Below, piece after piece: positions 34,985 through 44,149 of a stretch of 64,000 nt of DNA. The notes under the pieces were generated by a model. It was given only the letters and a program-made list of their open reading frames with translations. It did no database searches and was not told the DNA's origin. The position numbers and the translations under genes were made by a program. Source of the stretch: Siphonodentalium dalli (taxonomy: Eukaryota; Mollusca; Scaphopoda; Gadilida; Siphonodentaliidae); the NCBI GenBank assembly GCA_032622095.1, contig CP136062.1:229168578-229232577 (forward strand), in the 5' to 3' direction. How positions within the stretch are numbered: the first letter of the stretch is position 1; each line of letters starts with the position of its first letter.

Positions 34985-36295
34985 TGAAGGTATCGTTGGG
35001 GTATATTGGGGCGGATAAAATGTTAACCCATCCCTTGTAACTGTATATTGGGGCGGGTAAGAGGTTAGCCCCTCCATTGTAGTTATATATTGGGGTGGGT
35101 AAGAGGTTAACCTCTCCCTTGAAACTGTATATACCGGGGGCGTATAGATGTTAACCCCTCCCATCTAACCGTATACTGGGGGCGTATAAGATGTTAACCC
35201 CTCCCTTGTAACCGTATACCGGGGGCTGGTAAGATGTTAACCCCTCCATTTTAGTTATATATTGGGGCGGGTAAGAGGTTAGCCCCTCCATTGTAGTTAT
35301 ATATTGGGGCGGGTAAGATGTCCCCTCCATTGTAGTTATATATTAGGGCGGGTGAGATGTTAACCTCTCCCTTCAAACTGTATATTGGGGCGGATAAGAG
35401 GTTAACCCTCCCATGTAACCGTATACTGGGGGCGTATAAGATGTTAACCCCTCCCTCGTAACCGTATACCGGGGACGTATAGATGTTAACCCCTCCCATC
35501 TAACCGTATATTGGGGGCGTATAAGATGTTAACCCCTCCCTTGTAACCGTATACCGGGGGCTGGTAAGATGTTAGCCCCTCCATTGTAGTTATATATTGG
35601 GTCGGGTAAGAGGTTAGCCCCTCCAGTGTAGTTATATATTGGGGCGGGTAAGAGGTTAGCCCCTCCAGTGTGGTTATATATTAGGGCGGGTAAGAGGTTA
35701 ACCTCTCCCTTGAAACTGTATATTGGGGCGGGTAAGAGGTTAACCCCTCCCATGTAACCGTATACTGGGGGCGTATACGATGTTAACCCCTCCCATGTAA
35801 CCGTATACTGGGGCGTATAAGATGTTAACCCCTCCCTCGTAACCGTATACTGGGGGCGTATAAAATGTTAACCCCTTCCATGTAACCGTATAATGGGGTC
35901 ATATAAGATGTTAACCCATCCCATGTAACCGTATACTGGGGCGTATAAGATGTTAACCCCTCCCTCGTAACCGTATACTGGGGGCGTATAAAATGTTAAC
36001 CCCTCCCATTTAACCGTATACTGGGGGCGTATAAGATGTTAACCCCTCCCTTGTAGTTATATATTGGGGCGGGTAAGAGGTTAGCCCCTCCCTTGTAACT
36101 GTATATCGGGGCGGATAAGAAGTTACCCTCTCCCTTGTAACTGTATATTGGGCGGGTAAGAGATTAACCCCTCGATTGTAACTGTATATTGGGGTGGGTA
36201 AGAGGTTAGCCCCTCCATTGTAGTTATATATTGGGGTGGGTAAGAGGTTAGCCCTGGGACATGCAAGATGTTAACCACTCCCTTGTAACTGTAAA
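34985..36295. repeat. Minisatellite with GTTAACCC core, large array
   Basis: About 30 units of roughly 43 bases, with GATGTTAACCCCTCCC, TTGTAACCGTATA and GGGGGCGTATAA. At least two unit types alternate (GGGCGGGTAAGAGG and GGGCGTATAAGATG). The short block at 18640-18835 is the same family. The open frames here (YNYNGG translations) are artefacts. Confidence 0.95.
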
Positions 36296-36479
36296 GCTGG
36301 GTACACAAATGTTAATGTTATACAAGCTGGGTGCACAACTGAACGAAATGGGGAGATAGCGACCATATATATAATGGCATGCATAGAAACTGAGACAAAA
36401 GTAACTTGTATTTTTATTTCTTCGAGTAGAAACGTATATTATACACATCGTTTAAACGATGTCTCCTTGGTGGTCAGAG

Positions 36480-36600
36480 CTAGAATTCTTCTAAGTCGAA
36501 CGTCAATGTTATGGGTTTAAGATGATTTCTCACCACATAGTCCCAGAGCATGTGGCCTTGTCTAATGTCACACAGGCCGAGTGTCGGGGTCGAATCATTA
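36480..36600 (-). CDS. Terminal exon of unrecognised gene, copy B
   Basis: This is a 121-base minus-strand exon after the acceptor TTAACTTGCAG, ending in TAG at 36480-36482. The peptide contains STPTLGLCDIRQ, WDYVVRNHLKP and the C-terminus FDLEEF. Its first base completes the Asn codon left open by the exon at 39694-39871. Relative to copy A it lacks three codons in the middle, which keeps the frame, and the C-terminus is identical. Only one acceptor is present here, whereas copy A has two. The family is unknown. Confidence 0.7.
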
Positions 36601-37018
36601 CTGCAAGTTAAAATAAATAAGGTTACCATGCGATGTTGTTTAATGTTGCGTAATGATCAGTGTGAATACAATTACTTATTCCTTATTCGAGAAAGTTATG
36701 GTATGGTGGAAAATGACCATGGTGAGATGAATGTGTGACCTTGAAGTTATTTCGGACAATTTCCGTTTATTTTCGGACTTTTACTATTTTCGAGTCATTT
36801 TTTAAACTTTTGACCCGGATTTTTGTTCACCCGAAATTCCGTCTACCTTACTTAAGACATGGACATTTGTTACAATTTCCCAATTTTTTCCGACCGACAA
36901 GAGCGAGAACAAAATTATAGGACTCGACCCAAAATGTTTTTGGCCCAGATGACCCTTCATGACCCTGAAATAACTTCGCACAATTTCAGTTTAGTTTCAG
37001 TCTTTGCCTATTTTCGTA
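36601..37018. other. Intron of copy B, 3' part
   Basis: Non-coding. The first 60 bases still resemble copy A downstream of its exon (AAATAAGGT and ACCATGCGA). Beyond that I see only repeated TTTTCGGAC and GACCCGGAT phrases. Confidence 0.4.
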
Positions 37019-37905
37019 GGGGGGGGGGGGGGGCGGAAAAAAACCGCAGACACAGGGTGGAAAAAACTGTTTTCTTCGGTTTGGGTACCCCCCCCCCCCC
37101 AAAAAACAGCAAAAACTGCAGTTTTTTCCACTGACCTTTGCCCCCCCCCCCCCCCCCCCAGAAAAATCAAATCTACCCCAGCCGGACAACAACTCGGTTT
37201 GACCGGAAACCGAAAAAAACACCGGAGCATACAATTCACGAGAAGGTGCTTGGTCACTTAGTTTAGATTATTACACTGTTATTATGACTAAAATGGTCAT
37301 TGTCTACCAGTAGAACGCAGATTTGTACCTCATGATGTCATGACATATACAAACATGTATATTGGTGATCGCAACGCTTTGTATGCACTTTACAAAATGA
37401 TAACTAGTCATTACCTCGACTTTGAAAAAGATGCAAATGAGATGAGTGAGATACCAGCATATAACTGTTTTCTGATACCATTGGAGGAGAAATTGTTTAA
37501 TACATGGGATAGTTCTGCAGTAAAAAATTGCCAGATAAGCGATCGCAGGGTAGAATTCTGCATTCGACTGGTAGACACTGACATAGTCGGCATTATTAAG
37601 AGGGTTAATGGGGTCAATATCACATGTAAACCAAGACAGTGGTTATCCAAAATTGTTTTAGGTGGATTGTACTACTCATGTATATATGATTTGGATATTA
37701 AGGTTAATCCATATTCTATAAAATGAGAGAAAATTGAAGTTGTGAGTCTGAAAATACATATTTGGAAAAAAATTACATGCAAATTTTTTCCGACAACCCC
37801 CCCCCCCCCCCTAAATGAATAAGGAAAAAAATTACGTGTAAATTTTTGACGCCTACGTACCCCCCACCCCCGGTACGTTGTGTCCCGCAGTCCCCCCCCC
37901 CCCCC
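37019..37905. repeat. Cluster of long G and C homopolymers
   Basis: G15 at 37019-37033, C13 at 37088-37100, C19 at 37141-37159, C15 at 37797-37811 and C13 at 37893-37905 lie within 900 bases. Most are set in GGAAAAAA / TTTTTTCC context like the C25 tract at 632-656. Confidence 0.9.
37340..37726 (+). CDS. Hypothetical 128-residue open frame
   Basis: The frame starts at an ATG at 37340 and ends with TGA at 37724-37726. The predicted protein is of normal composition (mixed acidic and hydrophobic stretches, e.g. YALYKMITSHYLDFEKD and LVDTDIVGIIKRVNG) and unlike the low-complexity DNA on both sides. I see no known motif, signal peptide or membrane segment. It lies inside the intron of gene copy B on the opposite strand and between homopolymer tracts, so it may be a piece of a mobile element, an exon, or chance. 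Confidence 0.35.
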   Translation: MTYTNMYIGDRNALYALYKMITSHYLDFEKDANEMSEIPAYNCFLIPLEEKLFNTWDSSAVKNCQISDRRVEFCIRLVDTDIVGIIKRVNGVNITCKPRQWLSKIVLGGLYYSCIYDLDIKVNPYSIK

Positions 37906-38522
37906 TGATTTTCGAAGCAATTTGATCTTTTGACCCGGATATTTTTCATCAATTTTCTCGAATATAGAATAATGAATAAGTAACGCTGCTAACGTGGTGC
38001 CATATATAAATGTACATCACAATATATAGCACATGATCTCTGAGCAGACTCATCCATTGAAGTGATATGAAACACTCCGGTAGGGTGATCAAATAGAAAT
38101 GGAGAATACTCTTGCTCAAAGTAGTTATTTTAACAATTGTTATATCGAAAGTAACAACACACGCGGTCATCCTTATATATTCGTTAAATTCAATGTCGAT
38201 GGCAATATCATTTTCGTTAGTTATCGTTAGTTTATCGATAGTTGCCTCCCAAATCGAGAAGTAGATATTTACAATTTAGCGTAGTTCAGACGATGTTTTC
38301 TATGGAGTGCTACGTCGATTTGCTTGAGATTTTCGGCGATGTTAGTAGAATGATACATTCCTCCAGTTGATATAGCGCCGGAATACCAACTAACTTATCA
38401 GTTTCACGCACCCGAACAAGTCCAAAATATGCCAGATAAATTAAAGTCTTTGAGTATAGCCCCGGTATAGTGTAAATTATGGGCTGTGAATAAAACTGAT
38501 GATTGTACATTATTTCGCCATA

Positions 38523-38690
38523 TGATGGCACTCGTAATGTAATGTAATGCTGTTCAGTTTCATATAATTGTGCATTAAAGCCATATGCTGACAGTGATAA
38601 TGTTATGTAATGCTGTTCAGTTTCATATAATTGTGCATTAAAGCCATGCTGACAGTGATAATGTTATGTAATTATGTTCCGTGGAATTGT
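38523..38690. repeat. Tandem duplication, about 75-bp unit
   Basis: Two almost identical copies of GTTATGTAATGCTGTTCAGT followed by TTCATATAATTGTGCATTAAAG and GCTGACAGTGATAAT. Confidence 0.9.
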
Positions 38691-39119
38691 ATTAAAAGGA
38701 CGTAAGACTTTTGCGGCGGCTATATGTGAGATATTATCATAAGTTTGTAAATTCAATCATCAAGAAGAAGATAATAGATAGACTTAGATCTTATTTTCGC
38801 TATCAATAATTTTCAAACAACGCTGTTTCGCATGTTGAACCCAATGTTATGTAAACATTAATACTACAGTGATTTTCCAACAAGCATCGCTATAATGCTA
38901 CAGGTAAATAACATATTTTAACCTAAATTGGTCATTCCAAGCAACTATAATAATACCCACACACGTTTCAATATACATGGATACACGTGTATATAGACAT
39001 GTAGGGTAACTTATTCGCAAGTCAACTGATCTAATCATAACTAACACTGTGACACTGTCACACTCACTATGTACGTATATATATAGATATGTAGGATAAT
39101 CCATTCATAAGTGAACCGA

Positions 39120-39685
39120 TCTGATCCATAACTAACACACTATCATAACTAACACACTATCATAACTAACACACTATCATAACTAACACACTCTCATAAT
39201 TACACACTATCATAACTAACACACCATCATAACTAACACACTATCATAACTAACACACTAGCATAACTAACACACTCTCATAATTACACACTATCATAAC
39301 TAACACACTATCATAACTAACACACTATCATAACTAACACACTATCATAACTAACACACTCTCATAATTACACACTATCATAACTAACACACCATCATAA
39401 CTAACACACTATCATAACTAACACACTAGCATAACTAACTCACTACCATAACTAACATACTGTCACAACAAACACACTATCATAACCAATACACTATTAT
39501 GACTAACACACTATCATAACTAACACACAATCATAAATAACACACTGTTATAACTAACATACTATCACAACAAACACACTATCATAACTAATACACTATA
39601 ATGACTACGACACTATCATAACTGACGCACTATCATAACTAACACACTCTCATAACTAACACACTATCATAATTGACGCACTATC
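39120..39685. repeat. Minisatellite, 17-bp unit, at an intron start
   Basis: About 33 units of CATAACTAACACACTAT, with a longer superimposed period (a run near 39170-39270 recurs near 39345-39435). The array ends 9 bases from the splice donor of the exon at 39694-39871. The copy A exon has only one to two such units at the same place. Confidence 0.95.
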
Positions 39686-39693
39686 ACACTCAC

Positions 39694-39871
39694 TTGAGGT
39701 TATCCTTTATCGTGATTCTCAACCAGATTTCTTGCATATATTTTTGAGGAACAGAGAATGTGATCTTGTCCTTCATGCACAGCTTGTAATCGTTTTCATC
39801 TCGCACCAGGATTCCCGTCTCATACTTCTTCTCGATTCCTTGGTGATACATCTTGATTTCAATCGGAAGCT
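39694..39871 (-). CDS. Penultimate exon of unrecognised gene, copy B
   Basis: 178 bases on the minus strand, with acceptor CGTCCTCAG and donor GTGAGT. Length, phase and splice sites match the copy A exon at 21223-21400. The peptide reads LPIEIKMYHQG, then EKKYETGILVRDENDYK, then KDKITFSVPQ and QEIWLRITIKDNL. Differences from copy A are concentrated in the central loop, while the ends are nearly unchanged. It splices in phase to 36480-36600. The donor lies against a 17-bp minisatellite. The protein family is not recognised. Confidence 0.75.
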
Positions 39872-39982
39872 CTGAGGACGAAAATATATTTTATACACCG
39901 GAAACTGTATAAAATGTGTTCAGGAAAAGATAGGCGCTCTTTAAGCCTTCCACGACAGGAGCTTCCAGAAATTTTGCGAAAA

Positions 39983-40152
39983 CTCTGTATTCTCTTATAC
40001 AAATGTACGCGAGTTTCCCATAGGGAGCCTCGCATATCTAAGATAATACATTGACCTAACAATATTTACTTGACATTGAAAGCCAGTGCATTCTCTTATA
40101 TATGCAAGGTTCCCCATGGGAGATTTGCATACATATGAGTGTGCACTGGCAC
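39983..40152. mobile_element. Nested hairpin MITE, copy 4 (aged)
   Basis: Two degraded hairpins with TGCATTCTCTTATATATGC and CTCGCATATCTAAG stems. They are positioned as in the copy at 21486-21645 relative to the upstream side of the paralogous exon. Confidence 0.7.
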
Positions 40153-40581
40153 ATAATCTTTAATGCTGCACCAGCGTGGCTCCCGTCATGAGAGGGTTAA
40201 ACTTTCCCCATAGAGGTAATAATGATATGCAAAATTATAATAGCTCCATAAGTGCTAAGTCGCGTCTCCATCGGATGTTAGCAGCTCTAAGAATATGTCG
40301 CTAGGGCTGATGGGTAACACCAAAGGGGTCCAGACACATTTTGTAATGTTATTGTAAATGAGTGTAATTCAAGATGAATAAGTGTGCCTAAAACGCCCAT
40401 TATTATTGGACGAGGATCCGTGCCGGGGTATCCGTGCCTAAAACGCCAATTCTTATTGGACAAGGAGAGCTAACCGTGTTGAGATAATAATATACATAAA
40501 CATACTATTATTTCCGTCATATTCGCATCAAGATATCGTTTGAGACGAATGGACGGATTATACTCCCCCTACCCTACCCAC

Positions 40582-40800
40582 CTGCACAACTGAACCAGCC
40601 ACCTGATTGAGCTGAATAGCTACGTGCACATGCTTTGTTATTTCGGACATTAGCAGATGAAAATTTGTTGCATAATCTCTTATCGTTCTTCCACACACAG
40701 TAACAGAACCAACACAAATGTATAGAGGATATGAAATCAGTGTTTCTCTGATAGGAAATTTATGAATGAACAGAGTCTCGAATTTTCCTTTTTGTCGAGC
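40582..40800 (-). CDS. Exon of unrecognised gene, 73 codons
   Basis: On the minus strand a good acceptor (CTTTGCCTACCACGCAG) is followed by 219 bases without stop and a good donor (CAG then GTGGGT). The length is exactly 73 codons, phase 0 at both ends. The peptide begins ARQKGKFETLFIHK and includes RETLISYPLYICVGSVTV, RTIRDYATNFHLL and HVAIQLNQVAG, a normal soluble-protein composition. It lies 0.7 kb upstream of the copy B exon on the same strand, but that exon needs one carried base, so another exon must lie between them or they belong to different genes. The family is not recognised, and no matching copy is seen near copy A. Confidence 0.5.
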
Positions 40801-41008
40801 CTGCGTGGTAGGCAAAGGTCATTCCCCTTCGCTGGACACACTGGATTTAGAAGAAAAGCCGATAAATCTGGACGATTGCGACTTCGAGTGCGATTTATAA
40901 CAAAGTGAAAGTCTTCGAATATATATTCGAAGACGGTAGCGTTGTGAAATGTAAATCTATATAAGAGTCATCTTTACCAGATTTTGGGTGGCCACGAAAA
41001 GGGCCGTT

Positions 41009-41297
41009 TTACAAGACAACTGGATAAGGTGTCTTGATGAATTCTAATTCCTCCTCACTCCAAATGACCCGTAATAAACCTATTCCTTCGATGAGTGGTG
41101 GAACCATACCTTTCGGTACGTTCACACCTTCCACTGGAAAGAATCCTTCTGTCCCCATAACCAGATTTTCTGTTGCGTTTTAAAACATATGCAATTGAAG
41201 GATTAGGTGGTAGATTCGGATCAATCATTATCATTCCTATCTTCCATCCTTTGATATCGTCCAACATTTTGAAGGGAACAGCTACCATTTTTTTCAT
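41009..41297 (-). pseudogene. Frameshifted coding fragment, unknown
   Basis: The minus strand reads VPFKMLDDIKGWKIGMIMI and DPNLPPNPSIAYVLKRNRK. After a one-base shift near 41150 it continues as TEGFFPVEGVNVPKGMVPP, IEGIGLLRVIWSEEELEF and KTPYPVVL before a TAA at 41009-41011. The two parts together look like one domain broken by a single indel. Short open pieces upstream (around 41390-41480, minus) may belong to it. It could be a dead gene or a mobile-element remnant; I do not recognise it. Alternatively the shift is an assembly error. Confidence 0.4.
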
Positions 41298-41299
41298 GA

Positions 41300-42600
41300 T
41301 TAATCACGAATTATTCAGGTGATTACTTTACCAAGCATAAGAAGTGGTAAAAATCCCTCTTTTTGGTTTAAAATGTTGCCACCTCAGAATTAAACTGTTC
41401 TATCCACAATTTTGGTGGGAAATGAGATATTGGTATCGTTCGATTCAGTGCGGGATTTTCTGCCGGAAAATCATCAGATATATACTTATACACATGTCAA
41501 ACAAATACCAACTTTAAATGCGAGGCTGTGGAAATCTGTTCCATCTCAAAAACAAACTTTTTGGACAGTGCTATATTCTATCGCCACTGTGGACAAATGA
41601 ATCTATTTCTATTGTACCACGTGACTAAATAAATTTCAGTGCTAAAATATTGTATCTCTGATCTTCAATAGAAAGCAATAGAACCCGAACTTGGCCGAGT
41701 GCCAGCGAAGTGACTAGTTGGAAAGAGCGTTTTCTCACTCCTAGGTGTGAACATCTTATTTCTAGGATAATTATTTGGTTAAAATAACACAGAAAATGGC
41801 GTGATTTGGAATTTGTGCACGTTTATAGAATTTAAAAAGACGAAAACCACCATAGCACGGAATATATACAGAATATTGTACACAAATTGTTCTATCTCCA
41901 AAGTGTTTTTTCGTTGTTACACCAAAGATATCATATATTATGTCTCGAAACTCGTCATTTAATAGTATTTTACCCGCTGTGTACTATCTTCCAAAACCGA
42001 ATGATAACATGTAAACCGGGGGGTCAAAACTTTAAACTCAATTTCCAACACAAATGAAAATAGGGAAATAAAACATTTTAGTTCTGACTCGACGATCTTT
42101 CGCTGCTACCCGCCACCACAGACGTAGCCCCCCAGTGCCACGCATCCTGTACATATATCCATGTATTTCAGGTATATATGGGTAATACATTATATCTCAA
42201 GCAGTTTCTAATATAATTAGTTGAAACTTCACATGTATATAGACATAGGTATACCCTGTCGAATGCCGCCGTTGACACGCCCACCAAGGTCACGTGACAT
42301 TGGCGGCCATCTTGGATTAGTGGCTATTTGCCGGTATATATGTAGTTTGTGTGGCTATGAATGGGTGTGTTGTTTGTTTTCTAATTTTCAACCCAATTAT
42401 ACGATGTCCAACAGTAGGGTACACGGGAGTAACCTATATGAACCCACTTTGGACATAAAATAGGTCACGTGACCTTGGCGTCCATCTTGGATTTATGCAA
42501 GTTGCCACCTATTTGTAGCAAAATGGGATACAATGGCGCACTTTGTTGAGTTCGTGCTTTTGTTGCTTGAATATTCCCTGATAGGTACAATTCCAAATAT

Positions 42601-42601
<1 letters not shown>
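41300..42601. other. Non-coding stretch
   Basis: No gene is supported. The phrase GGTCACGTGACNTTGGCGNCC followed by ATCTTGGAT occurs twice (about 42290-42317 and 42463-42492). An AT run (42602-42630) ends the stretch. Confidence 0.4.
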
Positions 42602-42630
<29 letters not shown>

Positions 42631-42632
<2 letters not shown>

Positions 42633-42755
42633 CTAACAACACTAACGACCTTAGGGAGACTGTTGAAATAATCCGACCTTAGGGAGACATCTCGATATAT
42701 CATTTTCTATGCATTTTCATAGCTTCTGTGTGTGGTGAGAGCATTTGGTATTAAT
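42631..42755 (-). repeat. Inverted copy of the satellite border sequence
   Basis: On the minus strand this reads ATTAATACCAAATGCTCTCA, then GAGATGTCTCCCTAAGGTCG, then AGTCTCCCTAAGGTCG, closely matching a segment found in every long unit of the array to the right (e.g. 52633-52758) but in opposite orientation. It stands at the left edge of the satellite domain. Confidence 0.8.
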
Positions 42756-42816
42756 CGAAAAACCATCAATTATGTCATTTGTGATGACTATTATAATATT
42801 TAAAAATATATACCAA

Positions 42817-42926
42817 GTGTCCCCCTAATACCGTCTCCCTAATGTTTGGTCATTTTACATACAACATGAACCATATTAGGGGGACATATACAATAAATAC
42901 CACTACATGCGGTATTAGGGGGACAC
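42817..42926. mobile_element. Small MITE with 17-bp perfect TIR
   Basis: GTGTCCCCCTAATACCG at the left and its exact complement at the right bound 110 bases. A further internal copy (ATTAGGGGGACATAT) lies near 42882. There is no ORF. Confidence 0.7.
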
Positions 42927-43100
42927 ATATTAAAAATCAAAGTTATGGAGATACATAATATGTACTTTATATTTTGAAGCCATATTCTTGCAATAGTCTT
43001 ACGAAGTGACTAGATATAATTTAAGATGCTAGCATACGCGAGAAATTTAACCCTCAATACACGAATGCGGGACCTGGTTTAATCTTTGTAAAACGCTATA
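42927..43100. other. Short non-coding gap
   Basis: Unique AT-rich sequence between the small MITE and the first satellite unit. Confidence 0.4.
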
Positions 43101-44071
43101 TCAGTACATGGCATTGGTTATAATAATAAAAGGCACGGGCGGCGTTCGTTGCAGAATTATCATATGTGTTCAAATCCCAACCAACAGAAGGAATATTAAA
43201 AAATATATAGTTTTGATCATATGCAAACATAATCAGCGCGTAAATAGTATATTGTCCTCAATGTGCACTATGGTGGCGTAAACAGCAGTCTGCTCATGTT
43301 ACAGAAGTTTTGCTTTTGTTTACACAACACAACGCAAGTATAGTAGTTGACCACACCAAAATTATATAAACGCTCTTTATTATTTCCATATAAGGAACAA
43401 ATAACGCTCTTTATGTTTACCATATCCGGATCTAAACAAAAGCAAGGAAACGTAACGGTTTTTCCCTTTCTTTACATAAATATGCGCAAAACACAACGCA
43501 ATCATATTGGTTAATCACACAAACATTATATAAACGCTCTTCATTATTTCCATATAAGAAAAATAGTAACAAACAACGCTCTTTATGCTTACCATATCCG
43601 GATCTATACAAAAGTCAGGAAACGTAACGGTTTTTTTCCTTTTGTTTGCACAACAAAGTGAAAACAATTGACAATAACATACTGTTTATGCCATATTTCT
43701 GTATGATATAACAACAACTTCTGCCTATATTTTACTATTTTCTGTTTATGGCGGTTTTTGACGGAGATGAATATTTTAACAGCATACGCACCGCCAACAC
43801 TGCCCGTATCTTTAATATGAGCAATAAAAGATGTTTGTTATTAATACCAAATGCTCTCACCATACCCAGAAGCTGCACGTTGCATGGAAAATGATATATT
43901 GAGATGTCTGCCTAAGGTCGGATTATTTCAAGGGTCTCCCGAATGTCGTTTCATGTTGTTAGGTATATGTATATCATTACATGGTATTGGTTATAATAAT
44001 TAAAGGCACGGGCGCCGTTCGTTGCAGAACTATTCATATGTGATCAAATGCCACCAACAGATGGAATATTA
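43101..44071. repeat. First, diverged long unit of the satellite
   Basis: This matches the long units at 52-64 kb (ACATGGCATTGGTTATAATA, GGCACGGGCGGCGTTCGTTG, ATCCGGATCTA and others) but with many differences and an internal duplication (43380-43440 resembles 43530-43620). It is interrupted at its right end by the foldback element. Confidence 0.85.
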
Positions 44072-44080
44072 AAATATATA
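44072..44080. repeat. Target-site duplication of the foldback element, left
   Basis: AAATATATA, identical to 52012-52020. Removing the element and one copy restores the satellite phrase GGAATATTAAAATATATAGC, which differs from sister units only by one TA step. Confidence 0.85.
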
Positions 44081-44149
44081 ACAGACATGACAATTGGAAC
44101 TTATTCCCTATTCCTTATTCGTTATTTCGAAAAATGTCGCTTTCGACCG

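Noticed and set aside
34955-36308. Frames with repeated YNYNGG or LTSYPPQY peptides
   Set aside because: Direct translation of the 43-bp minisatellite, with no gene context.
42640-42680. CCCTAA/TTAGGG words in the satellite border as telomere repeats
   Set aside because: They occur once per unit within a longer specific phrase, not as tandem hexamers.
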